64,000 nt of DNA from Acidipila sp. EB88. Its GTDB lineage: Bacteria > Acidobacteriota > Terriglobia > Terriglobales > Acidobacteriaceae. The notes beneath the pieces were generated by a model. It saw only the letters and a list, made by a program, of their open reading frames with translations. It did not search any database and was not told the origin of the DNA. Shown in pieces: positions 18,373 to 28,023 of the stretch. The first letter of the stretch is position 1. Every line of letters starts with the position of its first letter. Where the stretch lies: contig NZ_QWEV01000005.1 in assembly GCF_003858395.1 (NCBI RefSeq), forward strand, positions 3,348,001 to 3,412,000, in the 5' to 3' direction. The position numbers and the translations under genes were made by a program.

Positions 18373-18572
18373 CATTAGCGAGGTTTGGCTTCTTTAAGTG
18401 TGCGAGTGCGCGCTCAGAACTTGTGGGTGGGCGTTGCGGGCGGAGACGGCCTACTGAGGTGGGTAGTGAAGGACACCACGCGGCGCAACCAGGTAGGAGA
18501 CGTCCCCCCGTCATCCAGCAACGAGAATCCAAGCTCGCTGTGGCCACATCCAAGGGTGTTGTAGTCAAAAGG

Positions 18573-18980
18573 ATGAATGGTATGGCGGATGCTCCAAGCA
18601 GTGCGAACAAACTGAACAATCCCGCCCCACCGGATGTGTTCGGAATCAGCTGTCCCTCTCGTGGCCTCCTGGAACGCCTCGGCGAACGATGGACCATGCT
18701 GGTTTTGATTCGTTTGAAAGATCGACCTGTGCGTTTTGGGCAACTGCGGCGAGACATTCAAGGGATCACGCAGAAAATGCTGACGCAAACACTTCGCCGC
18801 TTGGAGCGCGATGGATTGGTTTTACGACACACTGTTCGCGAGAAGCCCATCGCCGTGGAGTACCAGCTAACCGAGATGGTGAAGAACCTGATCCCAACAC
18901 TTTTGATCTTGAAGCAGTGGGTAGAGGCGAATCATTCGGCTGTCCTCGTATCGAATGCGGCTTATGACGCAAGAAGCTAG
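18573..18980 (+). CDS. HxlR-family transcriptional regulator
   Basis: A winged-helix regulator of ~135 residues. The family signature is clear: CPSRGLLERLGERWTMLVLIRL (start shown in part), FGQLRRDIQGITQKMLTQTLRRLERDGL and VEYQLTEM, with a final AAYDARS tail. HxlR proteins are dimeric and usually respond to aldehydes, quinones or redox stress. The upstream in-frame GTG at 18423 would add 50 unlikely Arg-rich residues overlapping repeat flanks; ATG 18573 or 18582 is preferred, with AAAGG nearby. It precedes a secreted cupin gene on the same strand by ~140 bp, which may be its target. Confidence 0.85.
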   Translation: MNGMADAPSSANKLNNPAPPDVFGISCPSRGLLERLGERWTMLVLIRLKDRPVRFGQLRRDIQGITQKMLTQTLRRLERDGLVLRHTVREKPIAVEYQLTEMVKNLIPTLLILKQWVEANHSAVLVSNAAYDARS

Positions 18981-19117
18981 AGGAAGAGCTGTTTGTGAAC
19001 AAGACGTCACGCGCTAGTTCCTTCAAAGTGCCTGATTGACGCTACGAATAAGGCACCGATAATGAATCCATCCTCTAACAGGAAACGCAATTCATTGTTG
19101 TTTGCGGATAGGAGATC

Positions 19118-19606
19118 ATGGCGATGCAGGTGCAACGTTTTGTTTTATGCAGCATATTCCTGGCTGGATTTTGCTGTTTTTCCCATCAAGCCAACGCGCA
19201 GGACGTCGCGAAGCATGATGGAGTTAACACCGGTAGTTCGGTACAGATTCCCGATGAGAAAATTCCACGCGTTAAGACGGGCATCGTGCAACACGGTGGT
19301 GAGATCCTTATCGGACCGGCGTATGGAGATGTGCAGAACGGGCATCACGGAACGTTCTTGTACTTCCCCGCTAACTGGTCAAGCCTCGAGCACACTCACA
19401 CGTTTGATTACTATGCGGTGGTTATCAAGGGCACGATTCAAAACCCGCGGGTGGGGGAGACCGATGCTGTGAAGCTCGGCCCTGGATCGTACTGGTATCA
19501 GAAGGGCGGCGAACCTCACTGGACGAAGTGTGTATCCAAGGAGCCTTGCACTGTTTTCCTCGTAAGCGAGGGCAAGTTCGACGCCCAGGTGCTCGAGAAG
19601 GAGTAG
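19118..19606 (+). CDS. Secreted cupin protein, DUF4437-like
   Basis: A 162-residue exported protein with a signal peptide (FVLCSIFLAGFCCFSHQANA). The mature part is a single cupin barrel with metal-binding motifs: LEHTHTFDYYAVVIKG (His, His, Tyr region) and PGSYWYQKGGEPHWTKC. It resembles small periplasmic cupins of the DUF4437 type, whose reaction is unknown. Possible roles are metal-dependent dioxygenase, isomerase or sugar binding. ATG 19118 is preceded by AGGAGAT. It lies downstream of the HxlR regulator. Confidence 0.8.
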   Translation: MAMQVQRFVLCSIFLAGFCCFSHQANAQDVAKHDGVNTGSSVQIPDEKIPRVKTGIVQHGGEILIGPAYGDVQNGHHGTFLYFPANWSSLEHTHTFDYYAVVIKGTIQNPRVGETDAVKLGPGSYWYQKGGEPHWTKCVSKEPCTVFLVSEGKFDAQVLEKE

Positions 19607-19939
19607 TGGTTCTACGGCAAGCGACCGGGTAAGATGGGGAGGGCGATCCTCTCCATCTTTCTTTGCAACTTACAAACGGCAGATCGTTGCCGGCGCGCAA
19701 AACCTGCGACGGCCGAATGCCGTCAATGGTGCAGGTTGGGTGTGACTTGCAGAGCACGAATTGCTCCGAACCCCCATGCTTAAACGAGGCATCTACACCG
19801 CTGAAGTACCCTGTTTCGCCAACTAGTCAGATTCCCGGTGCAACTGCATAAGCGCAGCGCGGAAGAGGCTTGGGAGACCAATTGCGCCGCGCGATCGGGC
19901 AGAACCCTTAAGGACGCTTGGTTTCGGCATCTGCACGCG
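19607..19939 (+). other. Intergenic, no supported gene
   Basis: About 330 bp between the cupin gene and the umuC relic. I see no frame with recognisable content. A GGGGAGGGCGATCCTCTCC inverted-repeat-like stretch at ~19635-19658 may help terminate the cupin transcript. Confidence 0.3.
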
Positions 19940-20290
19940 TCAGCGTGCCCATCGTTCTATCCAAGAATGACGGCTGCGCCGTCGCCCGTTCGAACGGTCT
20001 GCCAAGACAACGAATGACACTTGAGAAATAGTAGCCCTAGCTGTTCGCTCAAGAGAGCGGTTATGGCGAGTTGGCTTCCGCTACGCAAAGGCGGGAGTGA
20101 TGATCACGAAGCTTCTGCACTAGGCTATACGGCGACCAGCGCTGTGGGGAGACATAGACCGTGAACGGAGGGAGCGTGTTTGGAAAACACTGCATCCTGA
20201 GCGCTGGCCCAAAGGACGCTACATGGACGTTCCAGATAGAGTTTCGTTCTACCAGTGGACGACACGGTGGAACGAACTACCGTCAGTGGG
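19940..20290 (+). pseudogene. umuC relic with internal deletions
   Basis: Two separate pieces of a Y-family polymerase are recognisable. At ~19947-19996 the translation PIVLSKNDGCAVARSN matches the N-terminal active-site region of UmuC (LSNNDGCxVARS). About 30 bp later the sequence jumps to the C-terminal part: RERLWRVGFRYAKAGVMITKLL, then a WGDIDRERRERVWKTL-like stretch, SAGPKDATW, and the final DUF4113-type end at ~20285. Several hundred bases between the pieces are missing, and stops interrupt the rest. It is a different copy from the umuC fragment at 29640-30180, to which it is clearly similar. Confidence 0.7.
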
Positions 20291-20623
20291 AACGCAATAA
20301 CGATCCGCCGACGGCAAGAAAGGTCCACTGTACAGAAGTGTCATTGTAGGACCTAAACCATTTATAGATATGAGCTTACACTCGCCTCGTGTTTGTGAAA
20401 TGTCGAGCTGGCGCGAAGTCGCTGCCGTTAGCATTTCTCGTTTCGAAAGGTTGAGATGTTTCTTCCGTTGAAGGGTTGAATCATGGTTGAGGTGCGTCCT
20501 CATCCTTCGCCTTTCGTATGGTCTAAGCGCCCGACAGTGCTGGCGCGTAACTTTTCGCACGGCAGTGTCTCTAATGCAAAGCCACTGGGGAATGATCAAC
20601 CATTGGCGGCAGAAGGAGACATC
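20290..20623 (+). other. Promoter region of the acyltransferase gene
   Basis: About 330 bp with no supported gene. An in-frame upstream extension of the acyltransferase frame (from 20483) exists, but the strong ribosome-binding site lies at 20611-20618. Confidence 0.3.
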
Positions 20624-21865
20624 ATGCAGCATCATAACGGCCGTCCCTTAGGCGCCGGCGAGCGTTTCTTTTACCTTGCAGACCAGTGGGTTCCAAAGCA
20701 TTTCGTTCTTGCCGCAGAAATACAGGGTGTAACGACTATCAAACAGTGGCGGAGCGCGCTTGACCAGTTACAGTCTAGGCATCCCTTGATGAGGACGCGT
20801 ATAGTTCGGGACGACAACGGGGATGTTCGCTTCGAAGAAGGTGCCTGTGCCAAGATCCCGCTACATGTCGTTGATAGGCGCGATGAGCGCAACTGGGAAC
20901 AGCATGTCGCCGATGAACTTGCAGTACCATTCTCATTCGTGAATGCTCCCTTGGTTCGCGCACGACTGCTTCGTCAGCCGGAGGGGACAACTACGGTCGT
21001 ACTGGTGTTCCACCATTCCATCGCGGACGGGCTCGCCGGAATCTACGCTCTCGGTGATCTGCTGAAGGCGCTAGCAGGTGGCGAGCTTGAGCCATTGCCT
21101 CTTTTGCCATCCCAAGAAAAACTGCTAAAGCCACTTGTGGAGATTCCAAGAGAAGCCGCTGCTTCGGCATTGCCATCATGGCCATCGAGAAGTGTCGTGA
21201 ATACGGCGATCCATCGCATCTCCGTCCAATCTAAGAAGCTCCCTGGCATTCTTACAGAATCGCTTCGAGCAAGAAGTCGCGCTGAAGGAACAACACTGCA
21301 CGGGACACTTGTCGCCGCTTTGACGCTTGCCGGCAGTGAACTATCAGAACAGTGGAAACGTACACCGCCTCGCGTTATGTCCCCCGTAAACCTTCGTCCC
21401 ATGCTGCAAATCAATGACGAATGCATGCTCTCGATCATCTTTCCCATCGGAACCTACCCGATTGAAGGAGTCGAGGGGTTCTGGAGCGTCGCGCGGCAAG
21501 CTGTTCGGGATCTGGAACCAGCCAAGATCCCACATGTCGTCGAGCAGGTATTTAAGGCAGTGGCAGACCTAACTGCTCCACCTGCTGAGCCCGCGCAGGT
21601 GGGCGGCTTCATCGAATCCGTCATCGCCGCCCACATGATGGTTTCTAACCTTGGTGCTGTCCCCTTTCCCGCAGAACGAAACCAACTGCGCGTTACGGCT
21701 GTGTGGGGCCCGGCAACGCTTATCGGGACGGAAGGCGAGCAGATCATCGGCGTCGCTACCCTCAACAACGAGCTTCACCTCGTCCAGAGCAGCTACACAC
21801 CGATCATCGGCCTTCTCGATAGAACAGCCGACATTCTGAACATTATGTCCCAACCCGTCTGCTGA
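20624..21865 (+). CDS. Condensation-domain acyltransferase, PapA5-like
   Basis: A 413-residue stand-alone member of the condensation/acyltransferase superfamily. The catalytic HHxxxDG motif is HHSIADG at residues 130-136. The second half has the expected solvent-channel strand region (VMSPVNLRPML, MVSNLGAVPFP). Proteins of this size and layout, such as PapA5, move an acyl group from a thioester carrier to an alcohol. They also occur outside mycobacteria in lipid or polyketide tailoring. No carrier protein or synthase is next to it. ATG 20624 is chosen over 20483 because of AGAAGGAG just upstream. The product is unknown. Confidence 0.8.
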   Translation: MQHHNGRPLGAGERFFYLADQWVPKHFVLAAEIQGVTTIKQWRSALDQLQSRHPLMRTRIVRDDNGDVRFEEGACAKIPLHVVDRRDERNWEQHVADELAVPFSFVNAPLVRARLLRQPEGTTTVVLVFHHSIADGLAGIYALGDLLKALAGGELEPLPLLPSQEKLLKPLVEIPREAAASALPSWPSRSVVNTAIHRISVQSKKLPGILTESLRARSRAEGTTLHGTLVAALTLAGSELSEQWKRTPPRVMSPVNLRPMLQINDECMLSIIFPIGTYPIEGVEGFWSVARQAVRDLEPAKIPHVVEQVFKAVADLTAPPAEPAQVGGFIESVIAAHMMVSNLGAVPFPAERNQLRVTAVWGPATLIGTEGEQIIGVATLNNELHLVQSSYTPIIGLLDRTADILNIMSQPVC

Positions 21866-22127
21866 GTGACCCGTTAGCGAATGCAAGAAGCAGTTCTCGC
21901 TTCCTCATGTCCGAGGACTGCTCTCAGCCTCGCGTTTATCGATTTTCAAAGCGGGTTACTCAAGAGTTATGCCACTATTCCGCGCAATCAGCCGAAGCTT
22001 GTAACCAAACGGCGCCGTCGCGTTTCAAATAGGCAAGTGATAACTCCGGCCACGCCATCTGCGCCGCCGGCAATGATACCTCACGTATAGTCGGGGGTGC
22101 CCCGCACTAGAACGTAAAAGGAGCAAG

Positions 22128-23141
22128 ATGGATCGTCGTAGATTTCTGAGAGCAGGGGTCGCATCGATTGCTGCGGCGTCCAACAACTTCGCAGATGCTA
22201 TATCCAACACTACCCAAACGACGGTCGAGACACGCTCGCAAGATAATCTTAATCCCCCGCACATTCTTACTGCTGGGATTCGCATGGTGCCGGTGGCGAA
22301 CGGAAAGTACAAAGTGTGGACGAAACGAATCGGCAGTGGCAGTGTGAAGGTATTGCTACTGCATGGAGGACCTGGCTTCAGTCACGAGTACTTAGAAGCC
22401 ATGGAGTCGTTCCTTCCACAGGCTGGCATCGAGATGTACTACTACGACCAACTAGGTTGCAACAATTCCGATCAACCTGACGATCCTTCATTGTGGACCC
22501 TTCCGCGCTATCTTGAAGAGGTCGAAGAGGTCCGTCGAGGCTTAGGGCTGGAAGATCTTGTGCTTTATGGCCACTCCTGGGGCGGGATACTTGCGATGGA
22601 ATACGCGTTGAATCATCCAAGACATCTGCGCGGTCTCGTCATCTCCAATATGACCGCTGGAATTACTGCATACTTGAGGCGTACTGCGCAGTGGAAGCTC
22701 AGACTCGCACCAGACATACTTGCAAGACTGAGGATGCTAGAGTCAAAGGGTGCTTATGACTCGCCCGAGTACCAGCAGATCATGACTGAAGATCTTTATC
22801 CTCAAATGATCTGTCGCACCAAGCCGTGGCCGGAACCAGTTACGCGGGCCTTCCGGCATGCGAACGAGAGGATCTACCTCCAAATGCAAGGCAAGAGCGA
22901 GTTTCTCGTTACAGGGAACCTAAGAAACTGGGAGCGATGGGATCGGCTTCCTGAGATCAAAGTAAGAACACTCACGATAGGGGCACGCTATGATGAGATG
23001 GATCCGGAGGACATGAAAAAAATGGCGACCCTGATGGGGAACGCCAGTTCAATAATATGTGAGAATGGTAGCCATCTTTGCATGTGGGATGATCAGGCAT
23101 TCTACTTCCAGCATCTTCTCGCTTTTCTAGAAACCGTCTGA
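22128..23141 (+). CDS. Tat-exported proline iminopeptidase-like alpha/beta hydrolase
   Basis: A 337-residue hydrolase. The N-terminus MDRRRFLRAGVASIAAA is a twin-arginine signal. The mature enzyme shows the oxyanion-hole motif LLHGGPGFSHEY (~78-89), typical of proline iminopeptidases (S33), and the nucleophile elbow GHSWGG with Ser150. The acid and histidine are likely in GARYDEMDP and ENGSHLCMW near the C-terminus. The family removes N-terminal proline or other residues from peptides, but some members are esterases or lactonases. An AAAAGGAG ribosome-binding site precedes the ATG. It is transcribed alone. Confidence 0.88.
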   Translation: MDRRRFLRAGVASIAAASNNFADAISNTTQTTVETRSQDNLNPPHILTAGIRMVPVANGKYKVWTKRIGSGSVKVLLLHGGPGFSHEYLEAMESFLPQAGIEMYYYDQLGCNNSDQPDDPSLWTLPRYLEEVEEVRRGLGLEDLVLYGHSWGGILAMEYALNHPRHLRGLVISNMTAGITAYLRRTAQWKLRLAPDILARLRMLESKGAYDSPEYQQIMTEDLYPQMICRTKPWPEPVTRAFRHANERIYLQMQGKSEFLVTGNLRNWERWDRLPEIKVRTLTIGARYDEMDPEDMKKMATLMGNASSIICENGSHLCMWDDQAFYFQHLLAFLETV

Positions 23142-23429
23142 TCGCTGTCGCTGCAACTGCTGTAAAGCCCGTCGACGGAGGCAGAACCGGTCTTCGAAGC
23201 TCTGTCCCACCAGGACTCTTGCACTAGAACTCAAGATGCTAAGCTAAACAAGGGGCTCTACATCACGACTACCCCAGTGTTCACTTGCATTTGATTCAAG
23301 CTGCGCGACTGGTCATGCACAAAGACGGCATCATCGAAAGTGTCAGGACTGAAGCTGCCGAGAAGCCGACTTTGGGGTCTTCCAAGCGACCGTAGAGCAA
23401 GGATCACCCATCCTGCTATTATTCGCGGC

Positions 23430-24134
23430 ATGCGGATTGGGGATGCTCTGGGAGTTCTGACTCGTTGGGCCATCGGCTTCGCGTTCGCCTTCCTACTTGC
23501 GACGGGCGCGGCCCAGCAGAAGACCACTGCTCCACTGCCTTCAGACCCGGTACCGATGCCTCCGGACCTTGCAGCAGACTCTTACGAGATCTACTCGGAA
23601 CTTTTACCCGGCCGTGAGATCGAGTGGGGCGATGCTCCGCGATCATTTTGGCTGCTGGAGGAAACAACCAAGGCACAGCCTCTTGACACTCCTTGTGCGA
23701 CCAGCGGCGGGATGAACCCTCACGAGGCAATTCAGCCGCCTCAGGCACAGCAGGCAGAATTCGCGGAAGTCCTGGCCGACTTTGACAGAAGATGTCATGA
23801 ACGATACGGCCTCGACGCATCGAAGTTTCACTTGAAGCTGCCGGTCCGGTTGCTTGATGAAAAAGGTCAGGAGCGGTACACAAAGCGTGTCTCAGGCTTC
23901 GTGCCACCCCGAGACACCGTCATGCAAGCGCCGCCCACGCCACAGGAGTTCGATGGCGCCGCGGGCATGCACAGTTTTACAGCGGTGTACTTCAACAAGG
24001 CGCATACTCTGGCCATGACCCAAATCGGCATGTACTGCGGCGGCCTATGTGGGAATTGGACCTGGGTAGTGTTAGCGCGCATGAACGGTCTATGGCAGCC
24101 TTTGCCCTGGGCGATGATGTCAGGGGTTTCCTGA
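23430..24134 (+). CDS. Exported protein of unknown function
   Basis: About 234 residues from ATG 23430; a longer in-frame start at 23340 would add 30 basic residues before the signal peptide. The N-terminus has a hydrophobic export segment (WAIGFAFAFLLATGAAQ). The body is Pro- and Glu-rich, and the C-terminus has a distinctive motif, FNKAHTLAMTQIGMYCGGLCGNW followed by TWVVLARMNGLWQPLPW; its two cysteines could form a disulfide. I have the impression of similar C-termini in other acidobacterial proteins but cannot name a family. It converges on the HEAT-repeat gene. Function unknown. Confidence 0.7.
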   Translation: MRIGDALGVLTRWAIGFAFAFLLATGAAQQKTTAPLPSDPVPMPPDLAADSYEIYSELLPGREIEWGDAPRSFWLLEETTKAQPLDTPCATSGGMNPHEAIQPPQAQQAEFAEVLADFDRRCHERYGLDASKFHLKLPVRLLDEKGQERYTKRVSGFVPPRDTVMQAPPTPQEFDGAAGMHSFTAVYFNKAHTLAMTQIGMYCGGLCGNWTWVVLARMNGLWQPLPWAMMSGVS

Positions 24135-24242
24135 TTGCTGAGAATGCACGCGGCTTGTGGAGTGTGCCTGAAGGCCGGCTTACCACTGGCGCCATGTCTT
24201 GCCAGCGGCTCCACTGCCTGATTCACTTGCCCTCCTGTCTAC

Positions 24243-25208
24243 TCATCGCGAGCAGGGACGACCAAGCTGCTCAAGTCGAGCGAGGGTGTCAGCTGAGGGT
24301 GCTGAAAGGCATAGCGCGGCTTGCGCCAACGCTGCTTCGCGCGGACTCTGCTCGACCAACTCGAAGAGCCACGTGGTCGCCTCCTGCCGACGAGTCAGCG
24401 CGATGGCCGAAAGCAGTCCTTTCCTGAACCATGGATCCTCGAGTGATTCAGAGTGCTCTTCGGATTCTGAAAGCTTCTGGAATTTGTAGCGCTCTTTGAG
24501 CATGCGGAACCCCTCGACTGTGTGTGTTGCGGAAATCGCCATCGCGGCTTCCATCCCCAGCTCGTCTTCGACCTGCATGAACTGTTGAACCCACTCGAGT
24601 GCGGAGGTTCCCTCGATCTTCAGCACGCCCTCATAGCAGGCGCCAACCACCTCAGGCTCACGGGAGCCCGATTGCGCGCGAAGACGCAGCAGCAGGCTGC
24701 TCGCCTCGGTACCGACCTTAGCGATGGCTTGTGCCGCAGCAGTCCGCACCACCGGCTCGCGGTCTTGTAGAAGCTGAACCATGTGCTTCAGTACTTCGAA
24801 ATCGTTGAGCTCGGTCTGTACGAGTGCAAGTGCGCAGCAACCTCGCAGCCCCGCGGCTGTATCGGTCAAGGGGTACCACCCCTCAAGCTGCACATGCCGT
24901 ATGCCGGCCAGAAAAGGTGCCGGATCCTGATACTCGAATGCGGCCAAAGCTCGTGCCAAGGCGAGCTTCCCGGCGCACTGTGGGTCACTTTCTTTGCCGG
25001 CTGCCAGAAGGCGCTCGAACGCTTCGACCACAACTGGGGTCAACTGCTTCAGGTCATGGTGCGCAGCCACCTCCGCGGCCCGTTCCACGATGGAAGCTGA
25101 GCGGTCCTCCAGGGCACGCCTGACTGCAGCTTCAGCTTCTCTTGCGGGGAGGTCCTTCAACCTTCGCAGGACGCTGCGTTCCTCTGCTATGTCACGGCCA
25201 CGTGCCAT
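24243..25208 (-). CDS. HEAT-repeat protein
   Basis: A 321-residue alpha-solenoid protein with no signal peptide. Repeating helical pairs of ~30-35 residues are visible, for example REPVVRTAAAQAIAKVG, GSREPEVVGACYEGVLKI and LEDRSASIVERAAEVAAHHD. HEAT arrays act as protein-binding scaffolds. Some bacterial examples are linked to DNA glycosylases of the AlkD type, but the catalytic features of those are not visible here. It is transcribed away from the small basic protein gene at 25315, with ~105 bp between starts. Confidence 0.75.
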   Translation of the reverse strand: MARGRDIAEERSVLRRLKDLPAREAEAAVRRALEDRSASIVERAAEVAAHHDLKQLTPVVVEAFERLLAAGKESDPQCAGKLALARALAAFEYQDPAPFLAGIRHVQLEGWYPLTDTAAGLRGCCALALVQTELNDFEVLKHMVQLLQDREPVVRTAAAQAIAKVGTEASSLLLRLRAQSGSREPEVVGACYEGVLKIEGTSALEWVQQFMQVEDELGMEAAMAISATHTVEGFRMLKERYKFQKLSESEEHSESLEDPWFRKGLLSAIALTRRQEATTWLFELVEQSPREAALAQAALCLSAPSADTLARLEQLGRPCSR

Positions 25209-25314
25209 GAGTGTGTACGCTCCTTCAAGAATTCCGTTCCGTGGTTGTTAAAGGCCCAGAGTGCCTAAGGCCTATGCACGTCTGGCTGCTCGGCATGGGT
25301 TACTCTAAGCTCCT

Positions 25315-25575
25315 ATGGCAAAGACAAATCTACTTTCTACAATCGACCAGGCGATAGCAGCTCTCAAAGAAGCCCGCAAGGCGCTTGCGTCAACAGCACG
25401 GAAGACAGGCGGAACGACCCAGAGCAAGGGTGTCGCGAAGAAGGCCAGCACGCAGCCCGCACGCAAGAAGAGCACGATGAGTGAGGAAGGGCGAGCGCGC
25501 ATTGCAGAAGCACAGCGCAAACGTTGGGCTGCTCAGAAGAAGGCTGCGAAGAAGACGTTACGCGCTGCCGCCTAG
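25315..25575 (+). CDS. Small Lys/Ala-rich DNA-binding-like protein
   Basis: An 86-residue, very basic protein rich in Lys, Ala, Arg and Thr, resembling the tail of histone H1-like bacterial proteins. The N-terminal ~25 residues form a likely amphipathic helix (STIDQAIAALKEARKAL). The centre is disordered, and the end carries SEEGRARIAEAQRKRWAAQ, a motif found in many small DNA-associated bacterial proteins. It probably binds DNA non-specifically. It is next to an antirestriction gene and IS remnants, so it may belong to the mobile region. It is convergent with ardC. Confidence 0.6.
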   Translation: MAKTNLLSTIDQAIAALKEARKALASTARKTGGTTQSKGVAKKASTQPARKKSTMSEEGRARIAEAQRKRWAAQKKAAKKTLRAAA

Positions 25576-25813
25576 TTCGGCATCAAGGCTGGGCCGAGCC
25601 GGTGTGACGTGTACCGACCTTTCAGAAAGCGAATCGTCAGATCGGCCCCAGCATGTGGGGCATGCGAACAGAGGGAAGGGAAGGGTCGGTGCAGGGCAGG
25701 AGACAGGCCCTGCGCGCCCGCTGGCGCGTGATCCTCTCTTTGCGGACCACAAAAGAAACGGCCAGGACAAAGCCCTGGCCATGCATGCATGCTTTGTTTC
25801 GGACGATGGCTGA

Positions 25814-26821
25814 TCACGCTGCCTGCGTGCGTGCCTCCGCGAGGGAGTCAGCAACTTCTGCATCCTTGGCCATATCCCCGGTGCGCTCGCTTTGCTCGTC
25901 TTCGAAGCGCGTTCCAAGGATGCAATCTACCGCTTTCTGGGCGGCAGCAGCGGCCGTAATCATCAGGCGGCTATCTCCTTCCAAAGCTTTGATCCAGTTC
26001 TGGATGTAGGCTGCAGTGTTCCGTTCTGTGTCTTCGCTGCTGATGCCCGCGATCGTCGCCAGGAACGCGGCTCCAGTCTCCGCGATCAGCTCTTCTTTGC
26101 TGTACTGATCGTCCCCAAAGTGCGCGCCAAAGGTCCGGGCAAGACGGCTTTCATGGCCGGTGCTGTGAATCAGCTCGTGGAACAGGGTTGCGTAGTAGTG
26201 TGGCGTGTCCACAAAGCGGTTCCGTGCTGGCAGGTGTACCGCGTCGGTGCTCGGGCGGTAGAAGGCGCGGCCTTCGTGCTCATCGTCCAGATGCAAGGTT
26301 GGGCGGCCTTCCCAGCCCGTGACGATGCTTTCGCACAGATCGTCGGTGTCGATCACGGGGCGATCGATGTGGGGCTCTGCCAGGGCGAGTCCGTTGCATT
26401 GCTCGACGTTGAACACGGTGTACGTGCGGCACAGGAAGCGGTCGCGTTCTTCTGCGTCTTCGCTGCCGGGGGCCACTGGCGCAGGTGCGCCTTCCGTCGT
26501 TTGCTTCGCAAGCTTCTTCCAGAAGACGATCGGCGTGCCTTTCTCCCCTTTGCGCACCGTGCCTCCCAGCTCCTGCGCCTGCTTGAAGGTCAGCCAGGAG
26601 TTGGAGGCATATGGCGAGCCCCAAAGCAGAAGCACGTTGATGCCGCGGTAGGGTGCGCCGGTGCGGTAGTTGGACGGGAATGCTGTGCCTTTGCTGTTGC
26701 CCTGCCAAGGCTTGGACCATGGAACGACGCCGGCCTTGAGAGAGGCGAGGATGCGGGCGGTGACGGTCTCGTAGATGTTGAGCTTGGGGGCGGAGGTCTT
26801 TTTGCTGGCTGGCTTCTGCAT
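25814..26821 (-). CDS. ardC: ArdC-like antirestriction protein
   Basis: A 335-residue protein from ATG 26821. The N-terminal ssDNA-binding domain (DUF1738; NIYETVTARILASLKAG, PWQGN, YRGINVLLLW, GEKGTPIVFWKKL) spans ~10-125. The C-terminal zincin-like metallopeptidase domain has the zinc motif HELIHSTGH and a downstream KEELIAETGAAFL segment. ArdC proteins travel on conjugative plasmids and protect incoming DNA from host restriction. An upstream in-frame ATG at 26956 lies in the repeated leader and would add 45 Trp/Pro-rich residues; the second copy of this leader shows the same frame but lacks ATG 26821. The N-terminal half is duplicated at 54106-54421. Confidence 0.9.
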   Translation of the reverse strand: MQKPASKKTSAPKLNIYETVTARILASLKAGVVPWSKPWQGNSKGTAFPSNYRTGAPYRGINVLLLWGSPYASNSWLTFKQAQELGGTVRKGEKGTPIVFWKKLAKQTTEGAPAPVAPGSEDAEERDRFLCRTYTVFNVEQCNGLALAEPHIDRPVIDTDDLCESIVTGWEGRPTLHLDDEHEGRAFYRPSTDAVHLPARNRFVDTPHYYATLFHELIHSTGHESRLARTFGAHFGDDQYSKEELIAETGAAFLATIAGISSEDTERNTAAYIQNWIKALEGDSRLMITAAAAAQKAVDCILGTRFEDEQSERTGDMAKDAEVADSLAEARTQAA

Positions 26822-27013
26822 GGGTGGGAACTCGCTCTGGAGTGGATTGGCTGTGTTTGTTCTCAAACACGCCTTGGCCCAGGCCCACGCCTGCGGAGGT
26901 AGCAAGTGCAAGGGGCGGATTCCTTCCCCGAAGGGCAGCCACCGGCTGGTCTGCACAAGCGCAGCGCGGAAGATGAAGGTGCCCCTTGCGCGCGCGAGAG
27001 GCGGAGCCTCTGA
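26508..27013 (-). repeat. Repeat copy B, ardC 5' half and leader
   Basis: 506 bp here match 54106-54611 base for base with scattered substitutions and no length change. The block covers the first ~104 codons of ardC plus ~190 bp upstream. The upstream part alone also occurs, diverged, at 18200-18372. Both sharp ends and the constant length suggest a recent duplication or gene conversion. Confidence 0.85.
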
Positions 27014-27115
27014 GCGTACTTAGCACTTGCGTTACAAAACAGACCAAAGACATGTGGTGCAGCACGCGCGAACCCTCATGGTTCCTGAGCTTTGGTCGGC
27101 GCACGATGATGCGGT

Positions 27116-28010
27116 ATGCCTTGGAAAGAGAGTCGTATCGTGGATCAGCGCCTGCAGTTCCTGTCGAGTTACCAAAAGGAGGAGATGTCGCTGTCGGACC
27201 TTTGCCGTGAGTTTGGAGTCTCTCGACCGACTGGGTATCGATGGATCAACCGCTACAAGGAGGTCGGGCCTGAAGGACTACTCGATCTAAGTCGTAAGCC
27301 GCACGGGTGCTCTCATGCGACGTCGGAAGTTGTTGAGAACGCGATCCTGGCACTGCGGAATAAGCACCCGAGCTGGGGAGCCCGGAAGCTCAAGGCGAGA
27401 TTGGAAACGCTGCAGCCAAAAGTCATCTGGCCAGCAGCCAGCACCTTTGGCAACATACTCAGCAGGGCCGGTCTCACGAACCCAAAGCAGAAGAAGCGGC
27501 GCACCACGCTGTACTCTGAACCCTTCTCCACGGTCACGGCAGCGAACCAGCTGTGGTGTATGGATTTCAAGGGCTACTTCAGTACGGGCGACGGCGCACG
27601 CTGCGATCCTTTCACCATCACCGACGCTTACAGCCGCTATCTCATCCGCTGCCAGACAGTCTTGCGCATGGACCTAAGTCAGGTTGCCGCGGTCTGCGAA
27701 GCCGCTATGAATGAGTACGGAATGCCTGCCAGGATCCGTACTGACAACGGTGCTCCGTTCGCCGGAAATGGGCTTCTGGGCCTATCGAAACTGTCGATCA
27801 GCTGGACGAAGCTGGGTATCGTGCACGAGCGCATTCAGCCAGGCAGGCCACAGCAGAATGGTCGTCACGAGCGCATGCACCGCACGCTCAAGGAAGACAC
27901 AACGAAGCCACCGGCTCTGACTTTACGGCTACAGCAGAAGAAGTTTGATCGCTTCCGGCAGATCTTCAACCATGAACGGCCGCACCATAGGGGTGAGCGT
28001 CCGCATCGCA
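27116..28010 (+). pseudogene. IS481-family transposase, 3' truncated
   Basis: The frame opens at ATG 27116 with a helix-turn-helix (SLSDLCREFGVSRPTGYRW) and keeps the whole DDE core: Asp150 in WCMDFKGYF, Asp210 in RTDNGAPF and Glu252 in GRHERMHRTLKED. Family similarity ends just after FNHERPH at about residue 290 (near 27986). The remaining ~70-100 residues are replaced by unrelated sequence overlapping the convergent membrane-protein gene. The right end of the element, with its terminal inverted repeat, is gone, and no left inverted repeat could be paired. The transposase is probably inactive and the element immobile. Confidence 0.85.
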
Positions 28011-28023
28011 CCGTTCTGATCAG

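Noticed and set aside
25892-26902. 336-codon open frame on the + strand
   Set aside because: It lies exactly opposite ardC, whose HELIHSTGH and DUF1738 motifs are clear. The + frame has no motif and is a codon-bias shadow.
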